Shown: positions 9,751 to 17,449, numbered from the stretch's first letter. The stretch is DNA of 38,012 nucleotides from Rhodospirillaceae bacterium (GCA_004297485.1 SCTM01000120.1:1-38012); one strand, 5' to 3'. Notes: generated by a model not told the origin, from the letters alone. Made by a program: numbers and translations.

Positions 9751-10035
9751 TCAGGTGGCTTTTCCACGAACGGAGTGCGTGACGTCCACAGCAAGAATCA
9801 CGAGCGCGAAACTACCGATCAAGGCCGGCATCAAGGGAACGCCCGCAAAGCTGGCCATCCAATGGCCGAAGAACATCGGCCCAAAAGCACCACCGATAAA
9901 AGCAATGATGACCTTGGACATGAATGACCATGGGCCCGGCATTACGTAGTAGTTGAATCCGTAATGCAACACGCCGGCAACAAAGAAACTCATCATCAGC
10001 ATGACCAGAAATCCGGAGAAGTCGAGCATAAGCAT
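9751..10035 (-). CDS. Small three-helix membrane protein, function unknown
   Basis: A 94-residue hydrophobic protein. Three membrane segments are visible, at about residues 5-27 (FSGFLVMLMMSFFVAGVLHY), 38-60 (FMSKVIIAFIGGAFGPMFFG) and 65-86 (GVPLMPALIGSFALVILAV). The start is ATG at 10035, preceded by GAGGAGGA with ideal spacing; a much longer frame runs upstream but lacks this support. The glycine-rich second helix recalls GlsB/YeaQ small membrane proteins, but I cannot place it in that family. It is divergent from the MgtC/SapB gene with 327 bases between. Confidence 0.72.
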   Translation of the reverse strand: MLMLDFSGFLVMLMMSFFVAGVLHYGFNYYVMPGPWSFMSKVIIAFIGGAFGPMFFGHWMASFAGVPLMPALIGSFALVILAVDVTHSVRGKAT

Positions 10036-10362
10036 GACAATCCTCCTCTTCCGCAGGTTGAGGCATTTTCCCGGAAACGTAGGTGCTTGGGGAAATGCGC
10101 TACAGAGCGTTAGGTGGGGTCGCTTGACGTAAAAATCAATATTTTCACCCATAACGGTGCAATGGAGCCGGTGTCCGAACGTTCTGATTCCATTGGAAAT
10201 ACCCGCACACTTATTGTTTGGTTCCGTGTCATTTGATCGTAATCTGTCCAATTGGGGCATGCGACCGCACGGAAAATTCAAGAACCGGGACTCCGATTGT
10301 CCGGGGTAATCCGGCGTTCTCAACGCCGTCGGCGCAGGGCTCCGCACGGGAGGGGGCAGAGA
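10036..10362. other. Divergent intergenic region between the small membrane protein and the MgtC/SapB gene
   Basis: There is no supported reading frame. The middle (about 10120-10230) is less GC-rich than its surroundings and should hold the two divergent promoters. TTCCA-T-TGGAA at 10192-10196 and neighbours forms only a short dyad. I see no Mg-responsive leader structure that I could defend. Confidence 0.4.
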
Positions 10363-11112
10363 ATGAATCTTTTGGTGACCGATATTTACGGCGCCTACTG
10401 GTCCGATAATGAGGTGGTCACGAACCTCCTTATCCTCCTCAATATGCTTGGCGCCTTGGCGCTCGGCCTGCTCGTCGGTTACGAACGGACCTATCATGGC
10501 CGCGCCGCCGGCATGCGGACATATGGCTTTGTGTCCATGGCCTCGTGTGCCCTGACGGTTCTCGCCGCCTATCCCCAGGCGTGGTTTGGAGGTCACGCGA
10601 ACGTGAGCTTCGCCGTGGATCCCACGCGGGTGATTCAGGGCGTTGTGACCGGTATCGGCTTCCTCGGCGCTGGCGTCATCATGAAGGAAGGCTTCAACAT
10701 CAGCGGACTGACAACGGCGGCATCCATCTGGACGTCGTCGGCGATCGGCGTTTTAGTCGGCATCGGCTTTTACGCCGCGGCCATTGCGCTCGCGATTCTG
10801 TCGGCATGTCTCATGATGTGGGGTGCGCGGCTGGAAAGCTGGCTGCCATCGCGTCCGGCCATCGCCGTCGTCTTGCGTTTCAGGAAAGGGTTCGTTCCCC
10901 ACGAAGATGCCTTGAAAAAGCTGGCGCACGATCGGGGATATGATATCGCCTTCGGCTCCTTGTCGATCACCTATCAGGACGATCGTCCAGAGTGGCAATT
11001 CGTTGCGGTGGCCCATGGCCGCAAGCGGGGCGCTCCGTTTGCACAGCTCGCCTCCGAACTGCCGTCGGTGGAAGGCGTCGAAAGTTTCCGCCTGTTTCCA
11101 GCACGGAATTAA
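10363..11112 (+). CDS. MgtC/SapB family membrane protein
   Basis: A 249-residue protein. The N-terminal half is the MgtC/SapB domain: four or five membrane helices with ALGLLVGYERTYHGRAAGMRTYGFVSMASC (about 30-60), VVTGIGFLGAGVIMKEG, and LTTAASIWTSSAIGVLVGIGFY, all conserved in the family. The C-terminal part from about residue 165 is a cytoplasmic domain that differs from the ACT-like domain of true MgtC virulence factors. The family is linked to growth in low magnesium and to F-type ATPase control in some pathogens, but most environmental members are unassigned. The start is ATG at 10363 with AGGGGG seven bases upstream; an in-frame upstream start gives an arginine-rich leader that looks non-coding. 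Confidence 0.9.
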   Translation: MNLLVTDIYGAYWSDNEVVTNLLILLNMLGALALGLLVGYERTYHGRAAGMRTYGFVSMASCALTVLAAYPQAWFGGHANVSFAVDPTRVIQGVVTGIGFLGAGVIMKEGFNISGLTTAASIWTSSAIGVLVGIGFYAAAIALAILSACLMMWGARLESWLPSRPAIAVVLRFRKGFVPHEDALKKLAHDRGYDIAFGSLSITYQDDRPEWQFVAVAHGRKRGAPFAQLASELPSVEGVESFRLFPARN

Positions 11113-11113
11113 T

Positions 11114-11211
11114 GCGCTTCCAGGAAAAGTGGGGTTCCGGTTTTCCGACAGGAAGCGCGCCATTCTTTTGAATCTCGATAGTTTACCGATTCAAGTGAAT
11201 CGGGAAACTAT
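11114..11211. repeat. Two-hairpin composite repeat, copy A
   Basis: The first hairpin has outer arms GCGCTTCC (11114-11121) and GGAAGCGC (11151-11158) around inner arms GGAAAA (11123-11128) and TTTTCC (11141-11146). A short spacer containing TTTTGAAT follows. The second hairpin, 11178-11211, pairs ATAGTTT with AAACTAT and CCGATTCA with TGAATCGG, a 15-of-16 palindrome with a two-base centre. It lies between the convergent mgtC-like and kinase genes and may end both transcripts, although there is no T tract. Related copies are at 16671-16808 and 36341-36453. Confidence 0.75.
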
Positions 11212-11224
11212 CCAGCGCCGCGAC

Positions 11225-12859
11225 TCAATGCCGTCGGCTTAGACCATTGGCTGAGCCATTCGTACCGGCCATGGGGATGCGGACAGTCATGCGCAGGCCG
11301 CCGCTGTCCTGATTGGTGGCCTCGACGGTACCGCCCATGGCTTGAACGTGCTGCTGGACCAGCCACAGGCCGATGCCGAAATGGATGTCGCCATTGGTCT
11401 CTGCGATCGATTCCGCGTCATCCATTTCCTTACTCGGGCGCGATGAATAGTAGCGATCGAAGATCCGTACAAGTTGATCGGGCGCAACGCCCGGCCCTTC
11501 GTCGGCGACCGACACGACAATTTTTCCATCCTCGGTCATGGCCGTTACTTCCACTTGTCCGCCTTCTGGCGAAAAGCTGATGGCGTTGTCGATCAGATTT
11601 TCCAGAATGGTCTCGATCATGTCCTCGCGCCCGGCGATATAGAGATTGGGACTGATCTGCGGAACAATGGTGCCGTTGCGCGGCCCGAGCATGACCTGAT
11701 ATTCGGCGATGAACGTCCTCACCAGTTCAGAAAGGTTTACCAGCGCCCATCCGGTTTCCAGCATGTCGGCGGTCGCCGTATCGAGCCGCTGCGCCGACCG
11801 CACCAACCCTTCCAGGCGATTGAGGGAGGCGGTAATCGCGTTAATGCCTGCCGTGCCGGGGTCTGCCACATTCCTGCTGACAAACTCTGTGGCCTGCCGG
11901 ATGACGGCGATCGGCCCCTTGAACGCATGGGCATTGTCTTCCGCCGCCTGACGCAGCACGTCGGTGGTCCGCCGCAGGCGCGCCACCATGGCATCGAATT
12001 CCTTCGCCAATTGGGCCAACTCTGGCACGGCGGTAATGGTGGCGAAGCTCCGCCCCTGTTCCACCGTTGCGGCCGTGCGCCGGAAGCGGGCGAGGGCTGA
12101 CCACACGGCGGCAAAGATCAGAAAGACAAGAACCGCCATGGTCGCATAGATGAGTCCCGCCATGCGCGTCTCAGGCCGGGTCCAGTAGGGACGGCCATCG
12201 ATCAGGGCCGCAACCGCGTCCTGCGCCGCCGAAACCACCACCACCCAACACCCCTTCGGGCTTTGTACCGGCGTCACGGCCATGAGCATTTGTCCGCCGC
12301 CACCGGGAAGGGCGACCCGGTCGCCGAGGGTGACATTGCCCGAGCAGCTTCCTTCCAAGCGCGGGAGCACGCCGAGATCGATCAACTGCTGGCGTTCCGC
12401 CGCCAGCTGCTCGGTGGCAACTTCCGGCGCGCTGGCGACGTAAAAGAAGCCTGCGCCGCCCTCGGCCGGCTTGAACAGCACTTTGATGTTGCGTTGATCG
12501 GATTCGAAGCGCGCCAATTCCTGCGGAATACGGCTGAAATCGCCGGGCTGCATCGCTTGGAGCAATGGTGCCAGCGCGCGTCCGACCGTTCGATCGTTTT
12601 CGCGCACGGCTTCGAGCAGCAAGGATTGTTTGTCCAGTTCGGCCGCCTTGAATACCGAATACAGCAATACCGGTGGAACACTGAAGATGAGAAGCAGGGC
12701 GACCAGCTGAACGCGAACCGAGCGCGAGAACTGACTGACGATTCCGCCAAGGCCATTGCGCCCGTGCGGCTGAGTCCCGTCCGACTGGGCGCTCGTTGCC
12801 TGGCCGGTGTCATGGAACGGCGATGAATCGCCTGCTCGGTCGGAGAAGGCGCTATCCAT
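11225..12859 (-). CDS. Membrane sensor histidine kinase
   Basis: A 544-residue kinase. A long polar N-terminal tail (1-48) leads to TM1 (about 49-69), a periplasmic sensor region of some 160 residues with two cysteines (C172 in GSCSGN and C204 in KGCWVV), TM2 (about 233-257), and a HAMP-like linker. The dimerisation box carries H311 in NAHAFKGPIAVIRQ, which departs from the usual HExxxPL form. The ATPase domain has the N box (N421-LIDN425), G1 (DEGPG, 453-457) and G2 (GIGLWL, 495-500), so it should be active. The start at 12859 was chosen because it overlaps the stop of the regulator gene by eight bases; the longer frame runs through that gene. It should phosphorylate the regulator encoded just upstream. 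Confidence 0.92.
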   Translation of the reverse strand: MDSAFSDRAGDSSPFHDTGQATSAQSDGTQPHGRNGLGGIVSQFSRSVRVQLVALLLIFSVPPVLLYSVFKAAELDKQSLLLEAVRENDRTVGRALAPLLQAMQPGDFSRIPQELARFESDQRNIKVLFKPAEGGAGFFYVASAPEVATEQLAAERQQLIDLGVLPRLEGSCSGNVTLGDRVALPGGGGQMLMAVTPVQSPKGCWVVVVSAAQDAVAALIDGRPYWTRPETRMAGLIYATMAVLVFLIFAAVWSALARFRRTAATVEQGRSFATITAVPELAQLAKEFDAMVARLRRTTDVLRQAAEDNAHAFKGPIAVIRQATEFVSRNVADPGTAGINAITASLNRLEGLVRSAQRLDTATADMLETGWALVNLSELVRTFIAEYQVMLGPRNGTIVPQISPNLYIAGREDMIETILENLIDNAISFSPEGGQVEVTAMTEDGKIVVSVADEGPGVAPDQLVRIFDRYYSSRPSKEMDDAESIAETNGDIHFGIGLWLVQQHVQAMGGTVEATNQDSGGLRMTVRIPMAGTNGSANGLSRRH

Positions 12860-13625
12860 GGACTTTCCAGCGGTAGCCGAACCCGGGATAGTTCTCGAGG
12901 GCGTCGAACGCCGAATCGGCTGACGTGAATTTTTTACGGATCCGTTTAATGGCGGCGCGGACGTTGGCGCGATAACCCTCCGGTCCGCGGCCCCCCAGGA
13001 ATCCCGTGTCCTGGATGACGTCGTAGATTTCCCGATAGGAGACATCCGTACCTGCCTTGGTCGCGAGGAGGGCCGTGACTTCGAATTCGCCGAGACTCAG
13101 GCCCACTTGAGTCCCGCGCCACAAGGCGCGTTTGGCATGATGGTCCAACGTGAGTGCGTCCACAGCTACGATGCCGCTCGCTTTTGGGAGATGGAGCGGC
13201 CGATCCTGGTTGTTCTCACCGATCATCCGTTCGAGCCGCTTCAGAATGACGGCAAGACTGCGGGTCTTTTCGACGAATTCGATCGCGCCTTGGTCGAAGG
13301 CCGTCTCCTCGAACATGGGTTGATTCAGCCCGGTCAGGAACATGACGGGCGCGGAAAATTCCTCCGCCTTCAACTTGCGCAGCATGTCGAGCCCGTCCAT
13401 CTCCGGCATGTGCCAATCGAGAATACAGGCGTCCGGCGGGCGGCCCTTCAGCATGGTGGCAAGCGCATCCGACGGGCGTTTGAAGGTCGTCACGCGATAT
13501 CCCGCGTTTTCCATGTTGGCCGCAAAGGTGCGTAGAAAAAGAGGATCATCATCGACCACGACGACGTGAGGCGATTCATCACGCGCCGCCTTCGTCACCA
13601 ATGCGGCGGGTTGATCACTTGCCAT
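12852..13625 (-). CDS. OmpR-type response regulator (partner of the adjacent kinase)
   Basis: A 257-residue regulator. The receiver domain (about 19-135) has acidic residues D25-D27, phosphoacceptor D70 in ACILDWHMPEMDG, T98 and K120. The winged-helix DNA-binding domain (about 150-257) ends NYPGFGYRWKVHG, a typical OmpR-type wing. I placed the start at ATG 13625 because it overlaps the lipoprotein stop by 11 bases; a longer frame to 13715 lies wholly inside the lipoprotein gene and adds low-quality sequence. The three genes lipoprotein, regulator and kinase thus overlap end to end. The receiver is clearly paralogous to the orphan regulator at 14302-15063. Confidence 0.92.
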   Translation of the reverse strand: MASDQPAALVTKAARDESPHVVVVDDDPLFLRTFAANMENAGYRVTTFKRPSDALATMLKGRPPDACILDWHMPEMDGLDMLRKLKAEEFSAPVMFLTGLNQPMFEETAFDQGAIEFVEKTRSLAVILKRLERMIGENNQDRPLHLPKASGIVAVDALTLDHHAKRALWRGTQVGLSLGEFEVTALLATKAGTDVSYREIYDVIQDTGFLGGRGPEGYRANVRAAIKRIRKKFTSADSAFDALENYPGFGYRWKVHG

Positions 13626-14061
13626 GGTGACTCGCAATGCGCCTGAGGCAAACCTGCTCGCCGTGGGGCGTGCCGTCTGTTCCATCCATGCGTTGATCGA
13701 CAACAAAGTCGTCATTGCGCGTTACATCGAGAAGGAAAAGAATTTCCACCGTGCAAGAGCCGGAACGATAAATCCAGGTCTGACCCGGATTGCTGTCTTT
13801 TTGCTCCTGAGGATCGCCCAGGGCGGTGGTGACTTCGGGACGCGACAGGCCGATGAGCGTGATGTCTTCCGGGTGAGCTTCCGGCGGAACACGGGGTTTA
13901 GGCGGCGGCGGCTTCAACGATGGCGTGGTGGGCGCCTGCATTGCCGGCGGCGATGGCTGTGGCGGCAGTGGTGCAGGTGCGGGCCGTTGCAGCGCGCATG
14001 CGCCAAGGCCGACCGCAAGAATTGTGGTCATCAGAAACGTAAGAGACTGCTGCGAATGCAT
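13615..14061 (-). CDS. Proline-rich lipoprotein with a SmpA/OmlA-like C-terminal segment
   Basis: A 148-residue predicted lipoprotein. The signal peptide ends in lipobox L19-G-A-C22. A proline-rich linker (about 25-65) follows, then a small domain with LIGLSRPEVTTALGDP and TWIYRSGSCTVEILFLLDV, a pattern seen in short alphaproteobacterial outer-membrane lipoproteins that resemble SmpA/OmlA (BamE). The start is ATG at 14061, which gives a clean signal peptide; a frame 14 residues longer lacks one. Its place as first gene ahead of the regulator and kinase, with overlapping ends, suggests it acts in or is sensed by the same signalling route. That link is inference. Confidence 0.82.
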   Translation of the reverse strand: MHSQQSLTFLMTTILAVGLGACALQRPAPAPLPPQPSPPAMQAPTTPSLKPPPPKPRVPPEAHPEDITLIGLSRPEVTTALGDPQEQKDSNPGQTWIYRSGSCTVEILFLLDVTRNDDFVVDQRMDGTDGTPHGEQVCLRRIASHHGK

Positions 14062-14166
14062 GGCCCGTTGGAACGCTGCTAAACCGCTCGAATGCGCCGA
14101 CAAACGTACCCGCAGTGTACCGCAAGTCTACACCGCGCTGGGACGACGCATTCTCTCTAAGTTGAA

Positions 14167-14205
14167 TACGCATGAAACACCCCGCCGGTTCCGGCGTCCT
14201 GTGAC
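14167..14205 (-). promoter_or_regulatory. EcfG-like promoter of the lipoprotein-regulator-kinase operon
   Basis: On the minus strand, GGAAC (14192-14188) is followed after 17 bases by CGTA (14170-14167). This is one base from the GGAAC-N16-17-CGTT pattern read by EcfG, the general stress sigma factor of alphaproteobacteria. It lies about 100 bases upstream of the lipoprotein ATG. Just upstream of the -35 element the plus strand reads CTGTGAC (14199-14205), a core shared with two other promoter regions in the window. Confidence 0.5.
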
Positions 14206-14301
14206 TAAGTGTTGATTTTTTGAAGAAACACATCCTATCACGCGAAGGGGGCCGGGACCGTTCTCCACTAACAGATGCAAATGCCTGATTTTGAGGCCAT
14301 C

Positions 14302-15063
14302 TCAATGCCGCGCGCGCCAGCGATAGCCGAGGCCGGTGCGGTGCTCCAGGGCATCAAAGTGGTCATCGACAGCCAGGAACTTCTGGCGAATACGCTCTAC
14401 TGCGGCGCGTACCAGCATGCGATATCCCTCGGCATAGCCGGCGACCGGGACCAGATCATGCTGTACGGCCCAGTAGAGTTCACCGTGGCCCACATGCGTT
14501 CCGGCGAGGTCCGTGATCAAGGCGAGAATCTGAAACTCCGCCTCACTTAAATTCACGATGCGGTTGCGCCACAACACCAGCCGGGAGGTCCGGCGCAATT
14601 CCAATGGCCCCAACACGTAGCGATCGCCTTCGTCATTGTCGTCGTCGCCGACGAGCGCGTGGATGCGATTTAGGATCACGGCAAGGCCCTGCGTCTTCTC
14701 AATGCAGGCAACGGCGCCGTGAGCAATCGCCTCCGCGCGCGTCTTCGGATGAAGGGAAGACGTGACGACAATAATCGGAACCGCGAAGCCCGAGGTTTTA
14801 AGTGTGTCGATCACTGTGCGTCCGTCCATATCGGGCATGCGCCAATCGACGATGCACGCCTTGAGCTGCTTCATCGCCAGCAGAACCTTCAATGCCATGC
14901 GCGGATTGCGGAACGTGGAAACCCGATAACCGTTCGCCGAAAGATTTGTGGCGAATGTTGAAAGAAACAGCTCGTCATCATCGACAACCGCTATCTCCAG
15001 CGGGGCAAGAGACATGGGTGGTGCGGCATATGACGATGTAGACGTAACAGGTTGAGCGCGCAT
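14302..15063 (-). CDS. Orphan OmpR-type response regulator
   Basis: A 253-residue regulator paralogous to the one at 12852-13625: both share VVDDDxLFLxTFAxN, NGYRVSTF or its equivalent, a tryptophan after the phosphoacceptor (D73 in CIVDWRMPDMDG), and IEKTxGLAVILxR around K123. Acidic residues D28-D30 and T101 are present. The winged helix occupies about residues 148-253 and ends RTGLGYRWRARH. The start at 15063 has GGAGGAGA seven bases upstream. No kinase is adjacent, but the kinase at 11225-12859 is 1.4 kb away, so the two regulators may share it. The gene is divergent from the OsmB-like lipoprotein gene. Confidence 0.92.
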   Translation of the reverse strand: MRAQPVTSTSSYAAPPMSLAPLEIAVVDDDELFLSTFATNLSANGYRVSTFRNPRMALKVLLAMKQLKACIVDWRMPDMDGRTVIDTLKTSGFAVPIIVVTSSLHPKTRAEAIAHGAVACIEKTQGLAVILNRIHALVGDDDNDEGDRYVLGPLELRRTSRLVLWRNRIVNLSEAEFQILALITDLAGTHVGHGELYWAVQHDLVPVAGYAEGYRMLVRAAVERIRQKFLAVDDHFDALEHRTGLGYRWRARH

Positions 15064-15156
15064 CGACGAATCTCCTCCACCAGTGTTTGTGCCAGGGCCC
15101 TCAAAGCTCCCGCATGCCGTCCCATCCGTTGATTATCCTATATGTACGTGACGTTA

Positions 15157-15200
15157 CGCGGCTGTGACAAAAGTAAGCTCGTCAACCGCGGCTGTGACAA
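15157..15200. promoter_or_regulatory. 14-bp direct repeat, candidate operator
   Basis: CGCGGCTGTGACAA occurs at 15157-15170 and again at 15187-15200. The starts are 30 bases apart, close to three helical turns, so both copies face the same side of the DNA. OmpR-type regulators often bind such direct repeats. The pair lies in the 290-base divergent region between the orphan regulator and the OsmB-like gene. The inner GCTGTGACAA recurs exactly on the minus strand at 28282-28273. Confidence 0.55.
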
Positions 15201-15353
15201 GGTTGCGCCATGCATTGCTTGTCGCGTGAAGGCTGCATACGGTTCGCACATCGGATGTGTTCGGAGAACATCGGAACGTGCGACGGCCCTATCAAGCTAT
15301 CGCGAGTTGCCGATGAAGAGCGAGAAAGCCAGAAGGAAAAAGGGAGAGGCATC

Positions 15354-15566
15354 ATGAAAGCGGCAAGACTCGGAGCGGCGTTTCTTGTGATCGTGGCTTT
15401 AGCTGGCTGCGCCAACTTGACCCGCCAACAGCAGCGTATGTTGAGCGGCGGTGCGATCGGTGCGGCCGGCGGTGCGTTGCTTGCCGGCGCGACCGGAGGC
15501 GGCATGCTCGCAGGCGGCATCATCGGTGGCGCTGTCGGCACGGCAGTCGGCGCTGCGACCAAATAG
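15354..15566 (+). CDS. OsmB-like glycine-zipper lipoprotein
   Basis: A 70-residue protein with a lipoprotein signal ending VALAGC (cysteine near residue 19), then NLTRQQQRMLSGGAIGAAGG and a tail of glycine-zipper repeats (GGALLAG, GGGMLAGGIIGGAVGTAVG). This layout matches OsmB and related osmotic-stress lipoproteins, which sit in the outer membrane. The ATG at 15354 has GGGAGAGG just upstream. The gene is divergent from an orphan response regulator and followed after 70 bases by a secreted Ala/Gly-rich protein gene. Confidence 0.82.
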   Translation: MKAARLGAAFLVIVALAGCANLTRQQQRMLSGGAIGAAGGALLAGATGGGMLAGGIIGGAVGTAVGAATK

Positions 15567-15636
15567 TTCGCTCGAGCGTATGTCGATCGTAACGACGAGA
15601 ATGCGGATTCCCTTCACTCACATCATGGAGACATCG

Positions 15637-16569
15637 ATGTTAAAGAAGACACTTCTCCTGACGGCGCTGGTCACGTTGACTGCCGCTCCCGTGTCGGCGC
15701 AATTGCTGGGCGGCGGCGCCGGCGGCGGTCTCGGTGTTGGCGCACTGGGCGGCCTTGGCGTTGGTGGCGGCGATCTCGGCGGCAACGCCTTTGGATCGGC
15801 AAACGACTCGCTGCGTGGTGCGGGGTCGATTGCGGCGTCTAACCGCGACGCCAGCAAGGTCGCAGGCAAGGCGACGGGCCAGACGTCAGATAAGGCCGCC
15901 GGAAACCTCGGCGCGACCGATGCCCTCCATGGTACGGCAACTGGCGCGCTTGGCGGTACGGCGAATGCTGCCGGCGATGTCCAAGGTGCGACCGCCGCGG
16001 TCCAAGGCCGCGAGCATGCGGTTGTGAACGGTGCTGCGGACGTTAGCGAGGGCGCCGGGTCTCATGTTCTTGCTCCTATCCGTGATGTGGGCGCGACAGC
16101 CCAGGGCGCGGCGCAGGGAACAGCCCATGCTGCCACTCAGGAACAGGTCGGCTCGGTGACGGGAACCAGTACCAATCTGATGACGGGTGCGGCTGAGAGT
16201 GCTCAAGGTGCGGTCGCCGCGGGTCAGACCAGCCAATCGAGTGCCGCCGCTACCGGTGTTCTCAATACGGCGAGCCGTGCCAAGAGTCAGGCCATGATAC
16301 AGGATACTGTGAATGGTACTGCGGTGGCATCAGGGCAGGCCCATGGCACCAGCAGTGATCTTGGTAAGTCGGTGGCGTTGCAAGGCCAGGCTCACGGTAA
16401 CGCGAACGGGTCGGGTGGTGTTCATAACGGACCCAATACGATCGCGGCAAATTCGTCGACCTCAAACATGATTTCCGGCGACGCGGCTGCGCGCGGTGGT
16501 CATGGGCAGGCATCTTTGAGCGGCGACGGAAACATGACATCGGCCGACAGCGTTAATGTAGGCCGCTAG
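15637..16569 (+). CDS. Secreted Ala/Gly/Ser-rich low-complexity protein
   Basis: A 310-residue protein with a clean signal peptide (MLKKTLLLTALVTLTAAPVSA, cut before QLLGG). The mature chain is dominated by Gly, Ala, Ser, Thr and Asn: first a glycine-rich stretch (LGGGAGGGLGVGALGG), then loosely repetitive Ala/Gly text such as QGAAQGTAHAAT and GQAHG, with no cysteine and no strict period. No family is recognised; a structural, matrix or stress role is possible. I chose ATG at 15637 because GGAG stands six bases upstream; ATG 15625 is in frame and would add four residues. A strong terminator follows at 16626-16667. Confidence 0.75.
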   Translation: MLKKTLLLTALVTLTAAPVSAQLLGGGAGGGLGVGALGGLGVGGGDLGGNAFGSANDSLRGAGSIAASNRDASKVAGKATGQTSDKAAGNLGATDALHGTATGALGGTANAAGDVQGATAAVQGREHAVVNGAADVSEGAGSHVLAPIRDVGATAQGAAQGTAHAATQEQVGSVTGTSTNLMTGAAESAQGAVAAGQTSQSSAAATGVLNTASRAKSQAMIQDTVNGTAVASGQAHGTSSDLGKSVALQGQAHGNANGSGGVHNGPNTIAANSSTSNMISGDAAARGGHGQASLSGDGNMTSADSVNVGR

Positions 16570-16625
16570 GAATATGGACCGCTAGCACACCCCCCCGCCC
16601 GCCCCCCAAGTGCGGTGGTCCATAC

Positions 16626-16667
16626 GAAGCGCCGTCACCGAAGTGGTGACGGCGCTTCTTCTTTTTT
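16626..16667 (+). terminator. Rho-independent terminator after the Ala/Gly-rich gene
   Basis: A perfect 14-bp stem, GAAGCGCCGTCACC (16626-16639) with GGTGACGGCGCTTC (16645-16658), has a five-base loop and is followed by a T-rich run ending in six T residues (16659-16667). It ends the gene at 16569. Confidence 0.9.
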
Positions 16668-16670
16668 GGG

Positions 16671-16808
16671 GCGAAAGCATGTTCCGGAAAAGTGGGGGTC
16701 GGCCTTTAGAGAAGGCGCGCTTTCGCGTGCGGTCGGACCATGCCCAAAATGTTTGAGTGAGAGACCTTCTTATCCGGTCCGGTACTTCCACCGTGCGAGA
16801 AAGGGCTC
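16671..16808. repeat. Two-hairpin composite repeat, copy B (diverged)
   Basis: The conserved core ATGTTCCGGAAAAGTGGGGG starts at 16679. Arms GCGAAAGC (16671-16678) and GCTTTCGC (16719-16726) enclose it, with a nested GCCTT/AAGGC. The second module starts with TTTGAGTGAGAGACCTTCTT near 16752 and runs to about 16808; it matches copy C at 36398-36453 well but its second arm is degraded. The element directly follows a terminator. Confidence 0.65.
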
Positions 16809-16813
16809 TGGCG

Positions 16814-17449
16814 TCAGAACGCGTGCGCGGATTCGAGGGGTGGCTCCGGCAATGCCGTCAGCGTTGCGAGCTCAGGAGCAGTGGCGTCGTTATCAACCGT
16901 CCGTGTAGATGCATTTTTCGCCGCGGCATGAGCTGAGCAATAGTCTTGCCACCAGGATGGCGCGCCGGTTTTCAAGGCCGCCCGGACTTGGCGGTGCGCG
17001 GTCCGCGTGGGCAGTAGATGGCGCCACGTTTTTCGATCGCCCATCATTAAAAGAATAATGTCCGATATCCGATGATCGGGCACTTTCATGTGCAGGATGA
17101 CGGCGCCGAATCCAAGACGTCCCATGAGCGCGAATGCAAGCCGTGACACCGCCCGTCCCCGGCGGCCGATCAATCCATCGGCTTCCTCTGAAATCTGGCG
17201 CAGGAGAACGGCGGCTTCCCGAGGTGGAAACAGGTCGCAGATCTTGGCGGCTTCCAGGGCAATAAGCCCGGCGAAAAACCACGGGTCGGGCACCGTCAAT
17301 ATGGGTCGCCGCATGACGTAGTTGGAAACCCGGCGCAGATTCCCGTGAATATGCGCGCCATAGCCGGCGACTTCCGCCACGTCGTGGAGAAACATCTGAG
17401 CGGCTTTGGTCAGAGTTGCGCGGGATGTTGTTACGGTGCTGCTGGCCAC
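16814..17449 (-). CDS. Hypothetical protein, no recognised family
   Basis: The frame is open far upstream, but beyond about 17450 it is only the shadow of the RlmI-like gene on the other strand. The part from GTG 17449 (211 residues) or ATG 17395 (193 residues) looks protein-like: FLHDVAEVAGYGAHIHGN, PWFFAGLIALEAAKICDLFP, REAAVLLRQISEEADG and GFGAVILHMKVPDHRISDII, mixed helical and not low in complexity until the tail. Neither start has a good ribosome site. It would be divergent from the RlmI-like gene. It could be a cytoplasmic protein of unknown role; I do not recognise it. Confidence 0.5.
   Translation of the reverse strand: MASSTVTTSRATLTKAAQMFLHDVAEVAGYGAHIHGNLRRVSNYVMRRPILTVPDPWFFAGLIALEAAKICDLFPPREAAVLLRQISEEADGLIGRRGRAVSRLAFALMGRLGFGAVILHMKVPDHRISDIILLMMGDRKTWRHLLPTRTAHRQVRAALKTGAPSWWQDYCSAHAAAKNASTRTVDNDATAPELATLTALPEPPLESAHAF

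Noticed and set aside
12860-13045. Longer start for the histidine kinase
   Set aside because: The extra 62 residues run through the regulator gene in another frame and are Ser/Arg-rich; the start at 12859 gives a normal short overlap.
15157-15200. 14-bp direct repeats as attachment sites or target duplication
   Set aside because: They are only 30 bases apart, with no mobile gene near them; an operator is the better reading.
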